A stretch of 64,000 nucleotides of DNA from Paenibacillus sp. DCT19 (lineage in GTDB: Bacteria > Bacillota > Bacilli > Paenibacillales > Paenibacillaceae): contig NZ_CP029639.1 in the NCBI RefSeq assembly GCF_003268635.1, positions 538,501-602,500 on the forward strand, read 5' to 3'. The notes under the pieces were generated by a model, which saw only the letters and a program-made list of their open reading frames with translations, did no database searches and was not told where the DNA came from. Positions 55,269 through 63,196 of this stretch are shown one piece after another. The position numbers were made by a program, and so were the translations under genes. Numbering within the stretch: the stretch's first letter is position 1; every line of letters starts with the position of its first letter.

Positions 55269-55676
55269 TTACGTTCTATATCTTGCATATACGATATCTT
55301 CTATTTGTTTATTATAATTGTCTTCGGGAGCAGATAAGGATATGTATATCAGTAATACGTTTCCCGTTTGATAAACGTAGGAGGGCGCATTGAATAGTTG
55401 CTCTACATTTAACTCTTTAGAAGCTTCAATACGTTGTTCCTCCGATTCATAAACGTAAATATAGAGGCTATCATCCAATAATTCATATACACTCGGCTTA
55501 ACGTTTAAGATCTCCGGATAGTTGTCCTCAGCTTGAGGCTTAAGGTGGAGCTCGGCATCTTCAAATCGTTGAGTAATGTTGTCTAAACTATATACTTTGG
55601 TGTTGTTGCTACAAGCTGTAAGTATCAGAATCATTAGAATGGACAGGAACAGTAACGCTTTGTTTTTCATAATCAT
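55269..55676 (-). CDS. Small lipoprotein, unknown function
   Basis: Lipoprotein of 135 residues: the signal peptide ends LILTAC with Cys22, followed by a mature domain with QRFEDAELHLKPQAEDNYPE and LYIYVYESEEQRIEASKELN. This pattern, helix-strand with an ExxRxEAxK segment, recalls small Bacillota stress lipoproteins, but no family is clear. ATG 55676 has GGAG upstream, preferred to 55694. It is next to the divergent MerR gene. Confidence 0.72.
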   Translation of the reverse strand: MIMKNKALLFLSILMILILTACSNNTKVYSLDNITQRFEDAELHLKPQAEDNYPEILNVKPSVYELLDDSLYIYVYESEEQRIEASKELNVEQLFNAPSYVYQTGNVLLIYISLSAPEDNYNKQIEDIVYARYRT

Positions 55677-55795
55677 GACAATCTCCGATCTCAATTTTAC
55701 TTTTACTATTTTACCAAAGGTTGTGCCAGAACGATTGAACTATACTTCTATATTTGTTGGCGCTATAAGCGAAAGATTACTTTAATTCGCAACCC

Positions 55796-55827
55796 TTGAC
55801 TTTCCCCTATACGGGAGACTGTATACT
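55796..55827 (+). promoter_or_regulatory. MerR-type promoter with 20-bp spacer and dyad
   Basis: TTGACT (55796-55801) and TATACT (55822-55827) are 20 bp apart, too far for normal sigma-A use, and between them lies the dyad CCCCTATACGGGAG. This is the typical target of MerR-family activators, which untwist such promoters. The merR-like gene begins 33 bp downstream. Confidence 0.75.
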
Positions 55828-55859
55828 CACTTTATGTTGTGGAATGGAGGTGATATTTT

Positions 55860-56678
55860 TTGTTCAAAATCAGTGCATTTTCCAGGCTCAGTAAGGTCTC
55901 CTTAAAAACACTGCGTTATTACGACCAGATTGGCATACTTAAACCGCGAAAGGTAGATCACGATACAGGTTATCGTTATTATTCGGCGGATCAGCTTCTT
56001 GAGCTTAACCGAATCTTGATGTATAAGGAACTAGGTTTCACACTGCCACAGATCTCACAGTTGCTTCAAGAAGATATTACATTGGAGAACATTCAAGGCA
56101 TGTTCAAGCTGAAGCGAAGTGAGATTCAACAAATGATCGATACAGAGCAGGCTAAACTCCTCCGAATTGAGGAACGTATGAAGCTGATCGAACAAGAGGG
56201 GCAATTGGAAACAGAGCAAGAGATTAGAATTAGGGCGGAAGGTGCCCAACCATTCCTTTATCAGAAGGCATGTGGGCGGGAAGAGGATATCCCGAACCTG
56301 ATTCGTCACATGGATCAATCCATCACCAAGGACATTCGTGGATGTATTCAAGGTCCTCAGGTTGTCCTGTGGAAAGAAATCGAGGGCAAAGAGGATGAGT
56401 TTGAGTTTGAAGTGGGTTACTTTTTGACCTGCGAACTGCGTACATCCCCAGAGCCATTCGAGCTACGGATCCTTCCTGCTGAGCCAATGATGGCTACGAT
56501 GGTTTTTCATTCGGATTCAACGTTTGATGGTGCCGCCTGTGTTCATTTGGCGAAATGGATTGAAGCCAATAACTATCAGATCAATGAGAATGAAGCGGGC
56601 AGAGAGCTGTATTTACCGTTATCACCAGAACAAGATGCACAGTGTATAGAGATACAGATTCCAATTCGAACGAGATAA
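55860..56678 (+). CDS. MerR-family regulator with effector-binding domain
   Basis: Multidrug-type activator of 272 residues. The winged helix-turn-helix (residues 1-70) shows AFSRLSKVSLKTLRYYDQIG, LKPRKVDHDTGYRYYSADQ and LLELNRILMYKELGFTLPQI. A coiled coil (about 75-115) leads to a GyrI-like C-terminal domain (about 120-272) that binds small molecules in BmrR-like proteins. The start is TTG at 55860 with GGAGG 9 bases upstream. It is followed after 19 bp by the MFS efflux gene, so drug-induced efflux is likely (inference). It probably activates its own promoter. Confidence 0.9.
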   Translation: MFKISAFSRLSKVSLKTLRYYDQIGILKPRKVDHDTGYRYYSADQLLELNRILMYKELGFTLPQISQLLQEDITLENIQGMFKLKRSEIQQMIDTEQAKLLRIEERMKLIEQEGQLETEQEIRIRAEGAQPFLYQKACGREEDIPNLIRHMDQSITKDIRGCIQGPQVVLWKEIEGKEDEFEFEVGYFLTCELRTSPEPFELRILPAEPMMATMVFHSDSTFDGAACVHLAKWIEANNYQINENEAGRELYLPLSPEQDAQCIEIQIPIRTR

Positions 56679-56697
56679 CAGAAGAAGGTGAAGTGAG

Positions 56698-57876
56698 TTG
56701 AAGAACAAAGGAATTATTTATATTCTGGCCCTGGCTGTTTTTCTAATCGGGACGATTGAATATATTATTACAGGCGTCATTGAGATGATTGCCGCAGACT
56801 TGGGCGTACCAACCTCCGAAGCCCGGTTACTAGTAACGGTATTTGCTCTGGCAGCAGCTATTGTTGCTCCGATTATGATCACACTTACGATCAATGTTGA
56901 TCGTAAGAAATTGCTAATGACGACCCTTGGTGTGTTTATTGCGAGTAACGGACTTATGTTCATAGATCTTGCTTATGAAGCTGTACTATGGATACGAATT
57001 GTGCAAGGGGCAAGTGGTGGCATGGCTACCGTGGTAGCGATGGCGGTGGCGACACGACTCGTTGAACAAGAGCGAAGAGGCAATGCGATCGGAATCATTC
57101 TGATGGGGCTTAGCAGCTCGCTAGTGCTGGGTGTGCCAATCGGTACATTTTTTAGTGAGATGTTTGGATGGAGAGTTCTATTTATTCTAATTGGTGTATT
57201 AAGTATTGTTCCGTTGCTGATCATCTATAAGAAGGTTCCGTCAATTAAAGAAGAAGAGAAAGCTAGCCTTAGCATGCAGCTTTCTATTATGAAAAATCCG
57301 ACTATTCTGACCGCTTTGCTTATCACATTATTGTATGTCGGCGGCTACGCTACACTGTTTACGTATATTACGCCTTTCTTGCAGGCGACATCGTCACTTT
57401 CCATGACCGAGATTAGCGGCGTCCTCTTCCTGGCGGGCATTTGCAGCTTTGTCGGTTCTAAAATAGGCGGGCAATTGGCTGATGCCAGAGGTGTAAAATT
57501 CACTGTTTTCCTAGGGCTGATTTTACAAGGCGTTACACTGCTTTTATTTGCACTAGCTGGAGTTAATCTGGTCGTATTAATCTTGGTCTTAATGATCTTT
57601 ATGTTAGCAACGTGGAGCATTTCTCCAGCGCAGCAACTATATCTGGTTAAACTAGCACCTCGCAATCCGGATGTTGCCCTGAGCGTAAATACATCGTTCA
57701 TTCAATTTGGCTTTGCACTTGGATCTGGATTAGGCGGGCTTGTCATCAGCTGTACCTCTGTCCTGTATTTGAATTGGCTGGGTTTCGCCTCTGTAGGTAT
57801 AGCCTTGCTTCTTGCTACTGTACTGTTCACGAAAAGGAGCAGAGCTGAAACTTCTATCGCTACGAAATCTCTATGA
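56698..57876 (+). CDS. MFS drug/sugar efflux transporter
   Basis: DHA1-type major facilitator of 392 residues with 12 helices, near the AraJ/YdhP/Bmr group. TM1 reads IIYILALAVFLIGTIEYIITGV. The loop 2-3 motif, ITLTINVDRKKLLM, keeps DR-x2-L. The antiporter motif C region in TM5, MGLSSSLVLGVPIGTFFSEMFGWR, is well kept and marks a drug:proton antiporter. The start is TTG 56698 with GAAGG upstream. It is co-transcribed with the MerR regulator. Confidence 0.92.
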   Translation: MKNKGIIYILALAVFLIGTIEYIITGVIEMIAADLGVPTSEARLLVTVFALAAAIVAPIMITLTINVDRKKLLMTTLGVFIASNGLMFIDLAYEAVLWIRIVQGASGGMATVVAMAVATRLVEQERRGNAIGIILMGLSSSLVLGVPIGTFFSEMFGWRVLFILIGVLSIVPLLIIYKKVPSIKEEEKASLSMQLSIMKNPTILTALLITLLYVGGYATLFTYITPFLQATSSLSMTEISGVLFLAGICSFVGSKIGGQLADARGVKFTVFLGLILQGVTLLLFALAGVNLVVLILVLMIFMLATWSISPAQQLYLVKLAPRNPDVALSVNTSFIQFGFALGSGLGGLVISCTSVLYLNWLGFASVGIALLLATVLFTKRSRAETSIATKSL

Positions 57877-58198
57877 TTCGAATGCGATTGTAGGATTCTA
57901 TTCATGATGGTAATATTAGTCATGAGATGCATACAAAGGAGCATATACCTGATCATGTGGACTACTCTGTAAAGATAAATTATTTGAAAATATGCCGATA
58001 AACGTTTGTTGAAAAAGCTCGCTGTACAACGTTTTATTTGGTATCTTTTCTAATCATCTTACAGGGTATGCAGGTAAGGTATGTCATAAACCATACTGCG
58101 GATACCTTTGGGTATCCGTTTTTAGTTATATGGATAAATGCATCTCCATTGGAATCTTACCTGCCGATCCTCCTTAATATGAAACGGAGGAACATCGT
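57877..58198. other. Intergenic region after the efflux operon
   Basis: No gene seen in about 320 bp. It contains the terminator at 58098-58124 and a ribosome site (GGAGG) for the following kinase gene. Confidence 0.5.
58098..58124 (+). terminator. Terminator upstream of the P-loop kinase gene
   Basis: GCGGATACC and GGGTATCCG arms with a TTT loop, then TTTTTAG. Confidence 0.8.
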
Positions 58199-59043
58199 AT
58201 GCAACCAAAATTAGTTCTCATAGAGGGTTTACCCGGCTTTGGCAAAACAACAACGGCTCAGCTCGTTCATGACATTCTTATCGATATGAACATCAATACG
58301 CAGTTATTTTTGGAAGGGAATTTGGATCATCCTGCGGATTATGATGGTGTTGCTTGTTTTAACGATTATGAGTACCAGGAATTATTACTTGATCATGCGG
58401 AGTTTAGCGACTTATTGCGTACACATCTCATGAAGCAAGGTAACCATTATTTTTGACATATCGCAAATTAATGAATGACGTTGGAGCCACTCTTTCAAAG
58501 GAACTCATCGATAACATCTTTAAATATGACATTTATGAATTGCCGTTAGCGCAGAATAGAGAGCGGATTACGGAAAAATGGGAGCAGTTTGCTAAGCATA
58601 GTATGAACGGCACAGACACGTATATTTTTGATTGCTGTTTTATACAGAACCCTGTGACCATCGGGATGATTAAGCACGGAGCAACCAATGAAGAGGTAAT
58701 CAGTTATGTGAAGCAGCTAGCCTCCATTGTAGAACAACTGAATCCGTTGTTACTTTACGTAGATCAGGATGATCTTGATCATTCTTTCAGAAAGGCAGTC
58801 AAGGAGAGACCAGCAGCATGGTCAGAAGGTTTTATTGAATATTACACAAACCAGGGTTTTGGCTTGAATCACGGGTATCATGGGGTAGAAGGGGCGCTTC
58901 AGGTTCTTAAGGCTAGAAGGGAACTGGAAGAAACCATATATAACGACCTAAGTATAGCTAAGGAAAAAGTTAATAACTCTTCGTATGATTTAGATGCATA
59001 TAAGCAACGCCTAGCGAAGATTTTGGCAGCACATTTCAGTTAG
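58199..59043 (+). pseudogene. P-loop nucleotide/nucleoside kinase-like protein, frameshifted
   Basis: Soluble ATPase-fold protein of about 281 residues when repaired. The Walker A loop is LIEGLPGFGKTTTAQLVHDIL. The segment DTYIFDCCFIQNPVTIGMIK may act as the acid lid or Walker B region. NPLLLYVDQDDLDHSFRKAVKERP resembles the lid of thymidylate-kinase-like proteins. The frame is lost in a T5 run (58450-58454): one more T joins KQGNHYF to LTYRKLMNDVGAT. As given, it stops at 58456. The substrate is unknown. GGAGG precedes the ATG. Confidence 0.83.
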
Positions 59044-59115
59044 AGTGTGTCTTAAATCCAACTTACTTTACGAACATACCTCACAGACTCTACGCCGCGA
59101 AAATAATGCATAAAG

Positions 59116-59155
59116 CAAAAGAAAGCAGCTCCTAGTGGGTCTGCTTTCTTTTGCT
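59116..59155. terminator. Bidirectional terminator
   Basis: GCAAAAGAAAGCAG and CTGCTTTCTTTTGC arms with a 12-base loop. Confidence 0.8.
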
Positions 59156-59182
59156 TGTCATATATAGTTCAACGGCTGTTAT

Positions 59183-61756
59183 CTATCGCCCGTATCTTCC
59201 TGTCATAGGAACCTGGCGAGTACTCGCCTCCATGGCTCCCGAACACAAGGGGCATGGCGGCGGGCTGGATTTGGTATTTTTGGATGCCTTGGCAGAAGGC
59301 ACGGCTGGTTTCTGACGTAGCCAGGCTTTACATGTCGATGAGCTACATTTCCAGATCGCCACAGTTTCCATACGTTCCGAGTGACCTGAGGTATGCGATC
59401 CTGTACTTGAAGAGGATGAGCTCTGAGCTTGCTTAACACCTGCCGTGCTGAACGCTTTATGGTTACGAACTTCACCGCTACCAAGCCGTTCTTTACGTGG
59501 GTGAAGTTCATCTTCCCGGTGGCGACGCTCATCATGCCCATTAGAGTGAATTGGGCGACGATGAAGCACATCACGATCTTCATTGCGTGAACCGGATCGG
59601 TAGCTCTGACCTTGGTTCTTGCCATAAGAACGCGAATTCTCCGTTCGATTACCCTCACTATTTTTACGTTTATCCGGAACCTCCATGCCGAATGCTTCCA
59701 GCAAAAATCGGGATACATCGGCAGGTTTACCATGGTGGCTGGCTGGAGAAGTAACGTATAAGAACTGTTTGGCACGTGTGATGGCAACATAGGCAAGCCG
59801 CCGTTCCTCTTCCAAAGCCATATCCAGCTCGCTATCTGTTTGTTGTACAGTAAGAGCGGCCTTCTGATCCTCAGGCAGATCTTGTCGCAATGAAGAGCTG
59901 TGAGGAACGATCCCTTCACTTGCACCAATCCAGTAGACACATGGGAATTCAAGACCCTTCGCACGATGGATGGTCATCAGCTGAACCGCATCACTGTCCT
60001 GTGCTCGGCGTAGAGATTCCATCTCCCGATGTCTGCGCGAGAGCTCGTCTGCGAATTGAATGAATTCTTCTACTGTTTCGAATTTTTTGGCGGCTGCTTC
60101 GAATTCATCGAGTGTCTCCAGCATCGTTTCCCGATAGTGGGTGAAGATGCTAGGATCACCGCTTTCCATATATTTGTCATAGAATTGACGGCGCATCTCC
60201 TGAATGGCAATGACAGGTTTCAGTTTCTGCAGTGATTTAATTAATTTGATACGTTCCTTGACCTGCTCCTGCTGAAATGGCTTCAGCTTGTCCCATTTCG
60301 CCAGATGGATCAATGGATACTTCTTCGCTTGTTGTTGTTCGCTGCGTTGAATCCAATCTAATCCAGCATCACGGGACACGTAGAGCGGGCCGAGTGCGCT
60401 TGGCAGAGCATCCGCAGACCGTGGATCAAGGGATAGACGCATATGATCCATCAACGGTCTAATCAGCGATTGGTCATAGAATACCGGTGAAGCACCGTGC
60501 TGGACAAAAGGGATATCCTTCAGCACAAGCTGCTCGAATACGGCCCGGCTGCTGCTGGCTGTCCGGTGCAGAATTGCGATATCACGGTACGTATGCAGCC
60601 CTTCCTCTACCTGCTCACAGATCTGGTTCACGACCCATGCGGCTTCTTCCTCAGTATTGGACGGTGTGGCGAACCTTGGAGCGTCGCCTCGATGACCTGC
60701 TGCACGCAGACGCTTATCCCGTCTCCGTTTGTTCTTCGCTACGAGTTCGCTGCCAAGCCCAAGGATGCGTGCATCACTGCGATAGTTAATATCTAGCGTC
60801 ACAATGCGTGCGCCTGGGTATACTTTATCGAATTCTAATATGGATTCCTGCCTTGCGCCATTAAACGTATAGATGGTCTGATCATCGTCTCCAACGACCA
60901 TCAGGTTACGATGAGCCGAGGCGAGCTTCTGCACAATCTCATATTGCAAATGATTCGTATCCTGGAATTCATCCACCATAATGTATTGAAAACGTCGCTG
61001 GAGTGGTCCTAGTACAGCAGGGTCACGTAATAATTCAGCAGCGCGCAGTAAAATATCGTCAAAATCGATCTTGTTACGTTCCTTCTTCCAGTTCTCGTAC
61101 CCGAGAAGCACACGCTTCGCGTCGCGTTCTTCCTGCGACTTCTCGGGCAGATCAGCGGTCTGTGAACCTTGCATCTTCCATGCAGATAGCATGGCCAGCA
61201 GGCTCTCGGGCTGGAAGGCTTCGCTCATGCCGTACTGTCGTAGTAACATTTTGATGACGGTATGTTGGGCACGAGTTTCGCCAAAAATCTCCTCCTGAAC
61301 GCCGTAATGACGCAGTAACGTCAAGGCAAAGGAGTGAAACGTACGCGCCTGTACCGCTCTTGCGGCAGCAGGACGAATACCTGGCAAGGCGGCAATACGA
61401 TCCTTCATCTCGGCCGCGGCCTTGTTCGTGAAAGTCACGAGCAGGATGCTGCCTGCGTGAACGCCGCTGACTTCCATTAAGTAGCCCGCCCGTGCTGCGA
61501 GCACAGTCGTTTTGCCACAGCCGGCTCCAGCCAAGGTCAATAATGGACCTCTGCCGTGACGAACTGCGGAGATTTGAGGGCCGTTCAGACGGATGCCAGC
61601 TTCCTCCAGAGAACGGAAATAAGGCGCATCCAGTTCATCCTTGCTTACAAGCTGCCGGCTGGTCTCCAGCGGAGCTGAAGGTGACTGGGGCAGGGATGCC
61701 GCCGGGGTAACCCCGAGCGGACGGGGGTAAAACGTTGAGTTCGGACTTAACATCAT
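59183..61756 (-). CDS. UvrD/PcrA-type helicase with C-terminal zinc-ribbon tail
   Basis: Superfamily 1 3'-5' DNA helicase of 857 residues. Motifs in order: LTLAGAGCGKTTVLAARAG (Walker A with Cys in place of the usual Ser), FDDILLRAAELL, DEFQDTNHLQYE (II), VVGDDDQTIYTFNGA (III), TLDINYRS (IV), MTIHRAKGLEFPCVY (V), and RRLAYVAITRAKQ (VI). After residue 690 a Ser/Arg/Lys-rich linker leads to a Cys4 segment, WKCSSSTCKAWLRQ and CPLCSGAME, that may bind zinc. GAGG precedes the ATG pair at 61756. It is a second UvrD-like enzyme, not the main PcrA, whose gene is usually next to ligA. Confidence 0.92.
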   Translation of the reverse strand: MMLSPNSTFYPRPLGVTPAASLPQSPSAPLETSRQLVSKDELDAPYFRSLEEAGIRLNGPQISAVRHGRGPLLTLAGAGCGKTTVLAARAGYLMEVSGVHAGSILLVTFTNKAAAEMKDRIAALPGIRPAAARAVQARTFHSFALTLLRHYGVQEEIFGETRAQHTVIKMLLRQYGMSEAFQPESLLAMLSAWKMQGSQTADLPEKSQEERDAKRVLLGYENWKKERNKIDFDDILLRAAELLRDPAVLGPLQRRFQYIMVDEFQDTNHLQYEIVQKLASAHRNLMVVGDDDQTIYTFNGARQESILEFDKVYPGARIVTLDINYRSDARILGLGSELVAKNKRRRDKRLRAAGHRGDAPRFATPSNTEEEAAWVVNQICEQVEEGLHTYRDIAILHRTASSSRAVFEQLVLKDIPFVQHGASPVFYDQSLIRPLMDHMRLSLDPRSADALPSALGPLYVSRDAGLDWIQRSEQQQAKKYPLIHLAKWDKLKPFQQEQVKERIKLIKSLQKLKPVIAIQEMRRQFYDKYMESGDPSIFTHYRETMLETLDEFEAAAKKFETVEEFIQFADELSRRHREMESLRRAQDSDAVQLMTIHRAKGLEFPCVYWIGASEGIVPHSSSLRQDLPEDQKAALTVQQTDSELDMALEEERRLAYVAITRAKQFLYVTSPASHHGKPADVSRFLLEAFGMEVPDKRKNSEGNRTENSRSYGKNQGQSYRSGSRNEDRDVLHRRPIHSNGHDERRHREDELHPRKERLGSGEVRNHKAFSTAGVKQAQSSSSSSTGSHTSGHSERMETVAIWKCSSSTCKAWLRQKPAVPSAKASKNTKSSPPPCPLCSGAMEASTRQVPMTGRYGR

Positions 61757-62334
61757 TCATCCACCTCTGTATACATTCAGGGATCGTCTATCCCGGTTCA
61801 AAAGTAATCCATTTGCCCTTTTCACAATCACATTGTAAATTGGTATGATAGGGTTAATCGCATCAGTGTCGGCGATATGCCGGGACAAAGTTTCATTATA
61901 CCCGAACATATGGTCCTAACGAAAGCCCCGAATTCATCCAGCATCGGCATAATACGGGCATTAGCGTAGGATTTCGCAACTTTTTGGCTACTTATCGTAT
62001 AAGTTATATACCGAGCAATTTGCATAGATTTTATAGAATGAACTTGTTCATTACACGGGAACGGAGAGGACAGAAATAACGTTGAAGAAGCGAAGCGTTC
62101 GCCTTTATCCCCGGATGTTTTCCTTGGAAAAGGGAATCAAAAAAAATCTGGGGATAAGAGCGATCGGAAAGTTATTCTGTCATCGGAGTAGCAAGTGTAA
62201 TATTCTTTAGTACATTTTATATAGTAAGCAAGCTGCTCTATGAGAATGAAATGAACATAACATGTATGCGCAACGAAGAGATTCACTTGAATGAAACAAT
62301 TTTGCGCCTGACGGGGAATAGAGGAGGAGATGTC
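61757..62334. other. Intergenic region with repeat
   Basis: No gene in about 580 bp. It contains the TTTACAC-type repeat at 62050-62201 and AT-rich DNA around it. A ribosome site (GGAGGAG) for the next gene lies at the end. Confidence 0.5.
62050..62201. repeat. TTTACAC element, copy 2 (152 bp)
   Basis: Same layout as the copy at 12569-12723: ATTACAC left end, GAACGGAGAGGACAGAAA, GAAGCGTTCGCCTTTATCCC, an ATCTGGGGATAA arm and a GTGTAAT right end. Non-coding. Confidence 0.8.
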
Positions 62335-63126
62335 ATGAAACTGCTTCAGCGAATTAAGAATGGAGCGAACAAAGCAACAGAACGTGCTCAGCATGCCGTG
62401 GAGATTGGAAAATTAAACAATCAGATCGTGGGCTTGCAACAGGAACAGGAAGTCCATTTTACAGATATGGGTCGAATTTTCTACGAGGGCTATCGTGCCC
62501 AAGATATGACACGTGCGGAGAAAGATATGGTCGATTTGTCGCATCTGTGTGACGAATTGCAAGATGAGATCGATAGCTTGCGCAGTAAAATTGCCGAGCT
62601 CAAAAATGAACGGTTATGCGAGTGTGGACACGTCGCTTCACTGGATGCGAACTTTTGTCCTAAATGTGGACGTAAGCTTGGTGATTTTAAACCAGCATCT
62701 GCCGCAGCAGCACCTCCTTCTGCCAGACAAGAGGCTGCTGTTGCACAGCAGCAGGTAGGAGAACCGGTCTACCACGCACCTGTGGAAGAAGAGCTGGAAG
62801 AGAATGAGCCATACCATACTGTCATTCCATCCATTGCTGATCTGGAGACAGATACAGAATACAACAGCACGGAATTCACCCAGGAAGAGAAGGAAGCGTT
62901 CGACGCAGAGTGGGAGCGACGCCGGGAAGAAGAAATGCTGCGTGAGCGTGAACGCCAGCAGGAGCTGGATGAACGCATCCGATACTGGAAAGAGAATAAC
63001 CCAATTGTAGACACCGTGGAAGTACAGACTGAAGTGCCGCGCGAAATGGTGAATTGTCAGATCTGTGCATCAGAGCTGCCCAAAGGTTCCAAATGGTGCC
63101 CGCGCTGCGGAGCAGAACAGATCTGA
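62335..63126 (+). CDS. Coiled-coil protein with two zinc ribbons
   Basis: Soluble protein of 263 residues. The N-terminal 90 residues are helical and coiled (NNQIVGLQQEQEVHFTDMGR, DELQDEIDSLRSKIAELKNE). A first zinc ribbon follows, CECGHVASLDANFCPKCG (near 100-117), then an acidic linker, a second coiled part (EEMLRERERQQELDERIRYW), and a final ribbon, CQICASELPKGSKWCPRCG. ATG 62335 has GGAGG upstream; the in-frame ATG at 62251 is too far. Function unknown; a scaffold or nucleic-acid-linked role is possible. The TrmB-type gene follows in the same direction. Confidence 0.85.
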   Translation: MKLLQRIKNGANKATERAQHAVEIGKLNNQIVGLQQEQEVHFTDMGRIFYEGYRAQDMTRAEKDMVDLSHLCDELQDEIDSLRSKIAELKNERLCECGHVASLDANFCPKCGRKLGDFKPASAAAAPPSARQEAAVAQQQVGEPVYHAPVEEELEENEPYHTVIPSIADLETDTEYNSTEFTQEEKEAFDAEWERRREEEMLRERERQQELDERIRYWKENNPIVDTVEVQTEVPREMVNCQICASELPKGSKWCPRCGAEQI

Positions 63127-63196
63127 TGCAGTAGAAGCGCTGCCACATCATGAGTGGGTAGCAGTGCAGGTTGCTGACAGCATGGGGGACGGGAAT

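Noticed and set aside
55196..55393. 65-codon plus-strand hydrophobic frame
   Set aside because: Overlaps the 3' end of the better-supported lipoprotein gene in antisense, with no family likeness.
59041..59080. Further degenerate TAGGGCGTGTCT element after the kinase gene
   Set aside because: Only the first dozen bases (TAGAGTGTGTCT) match. The rest diverges, so chance cannot be excluded.
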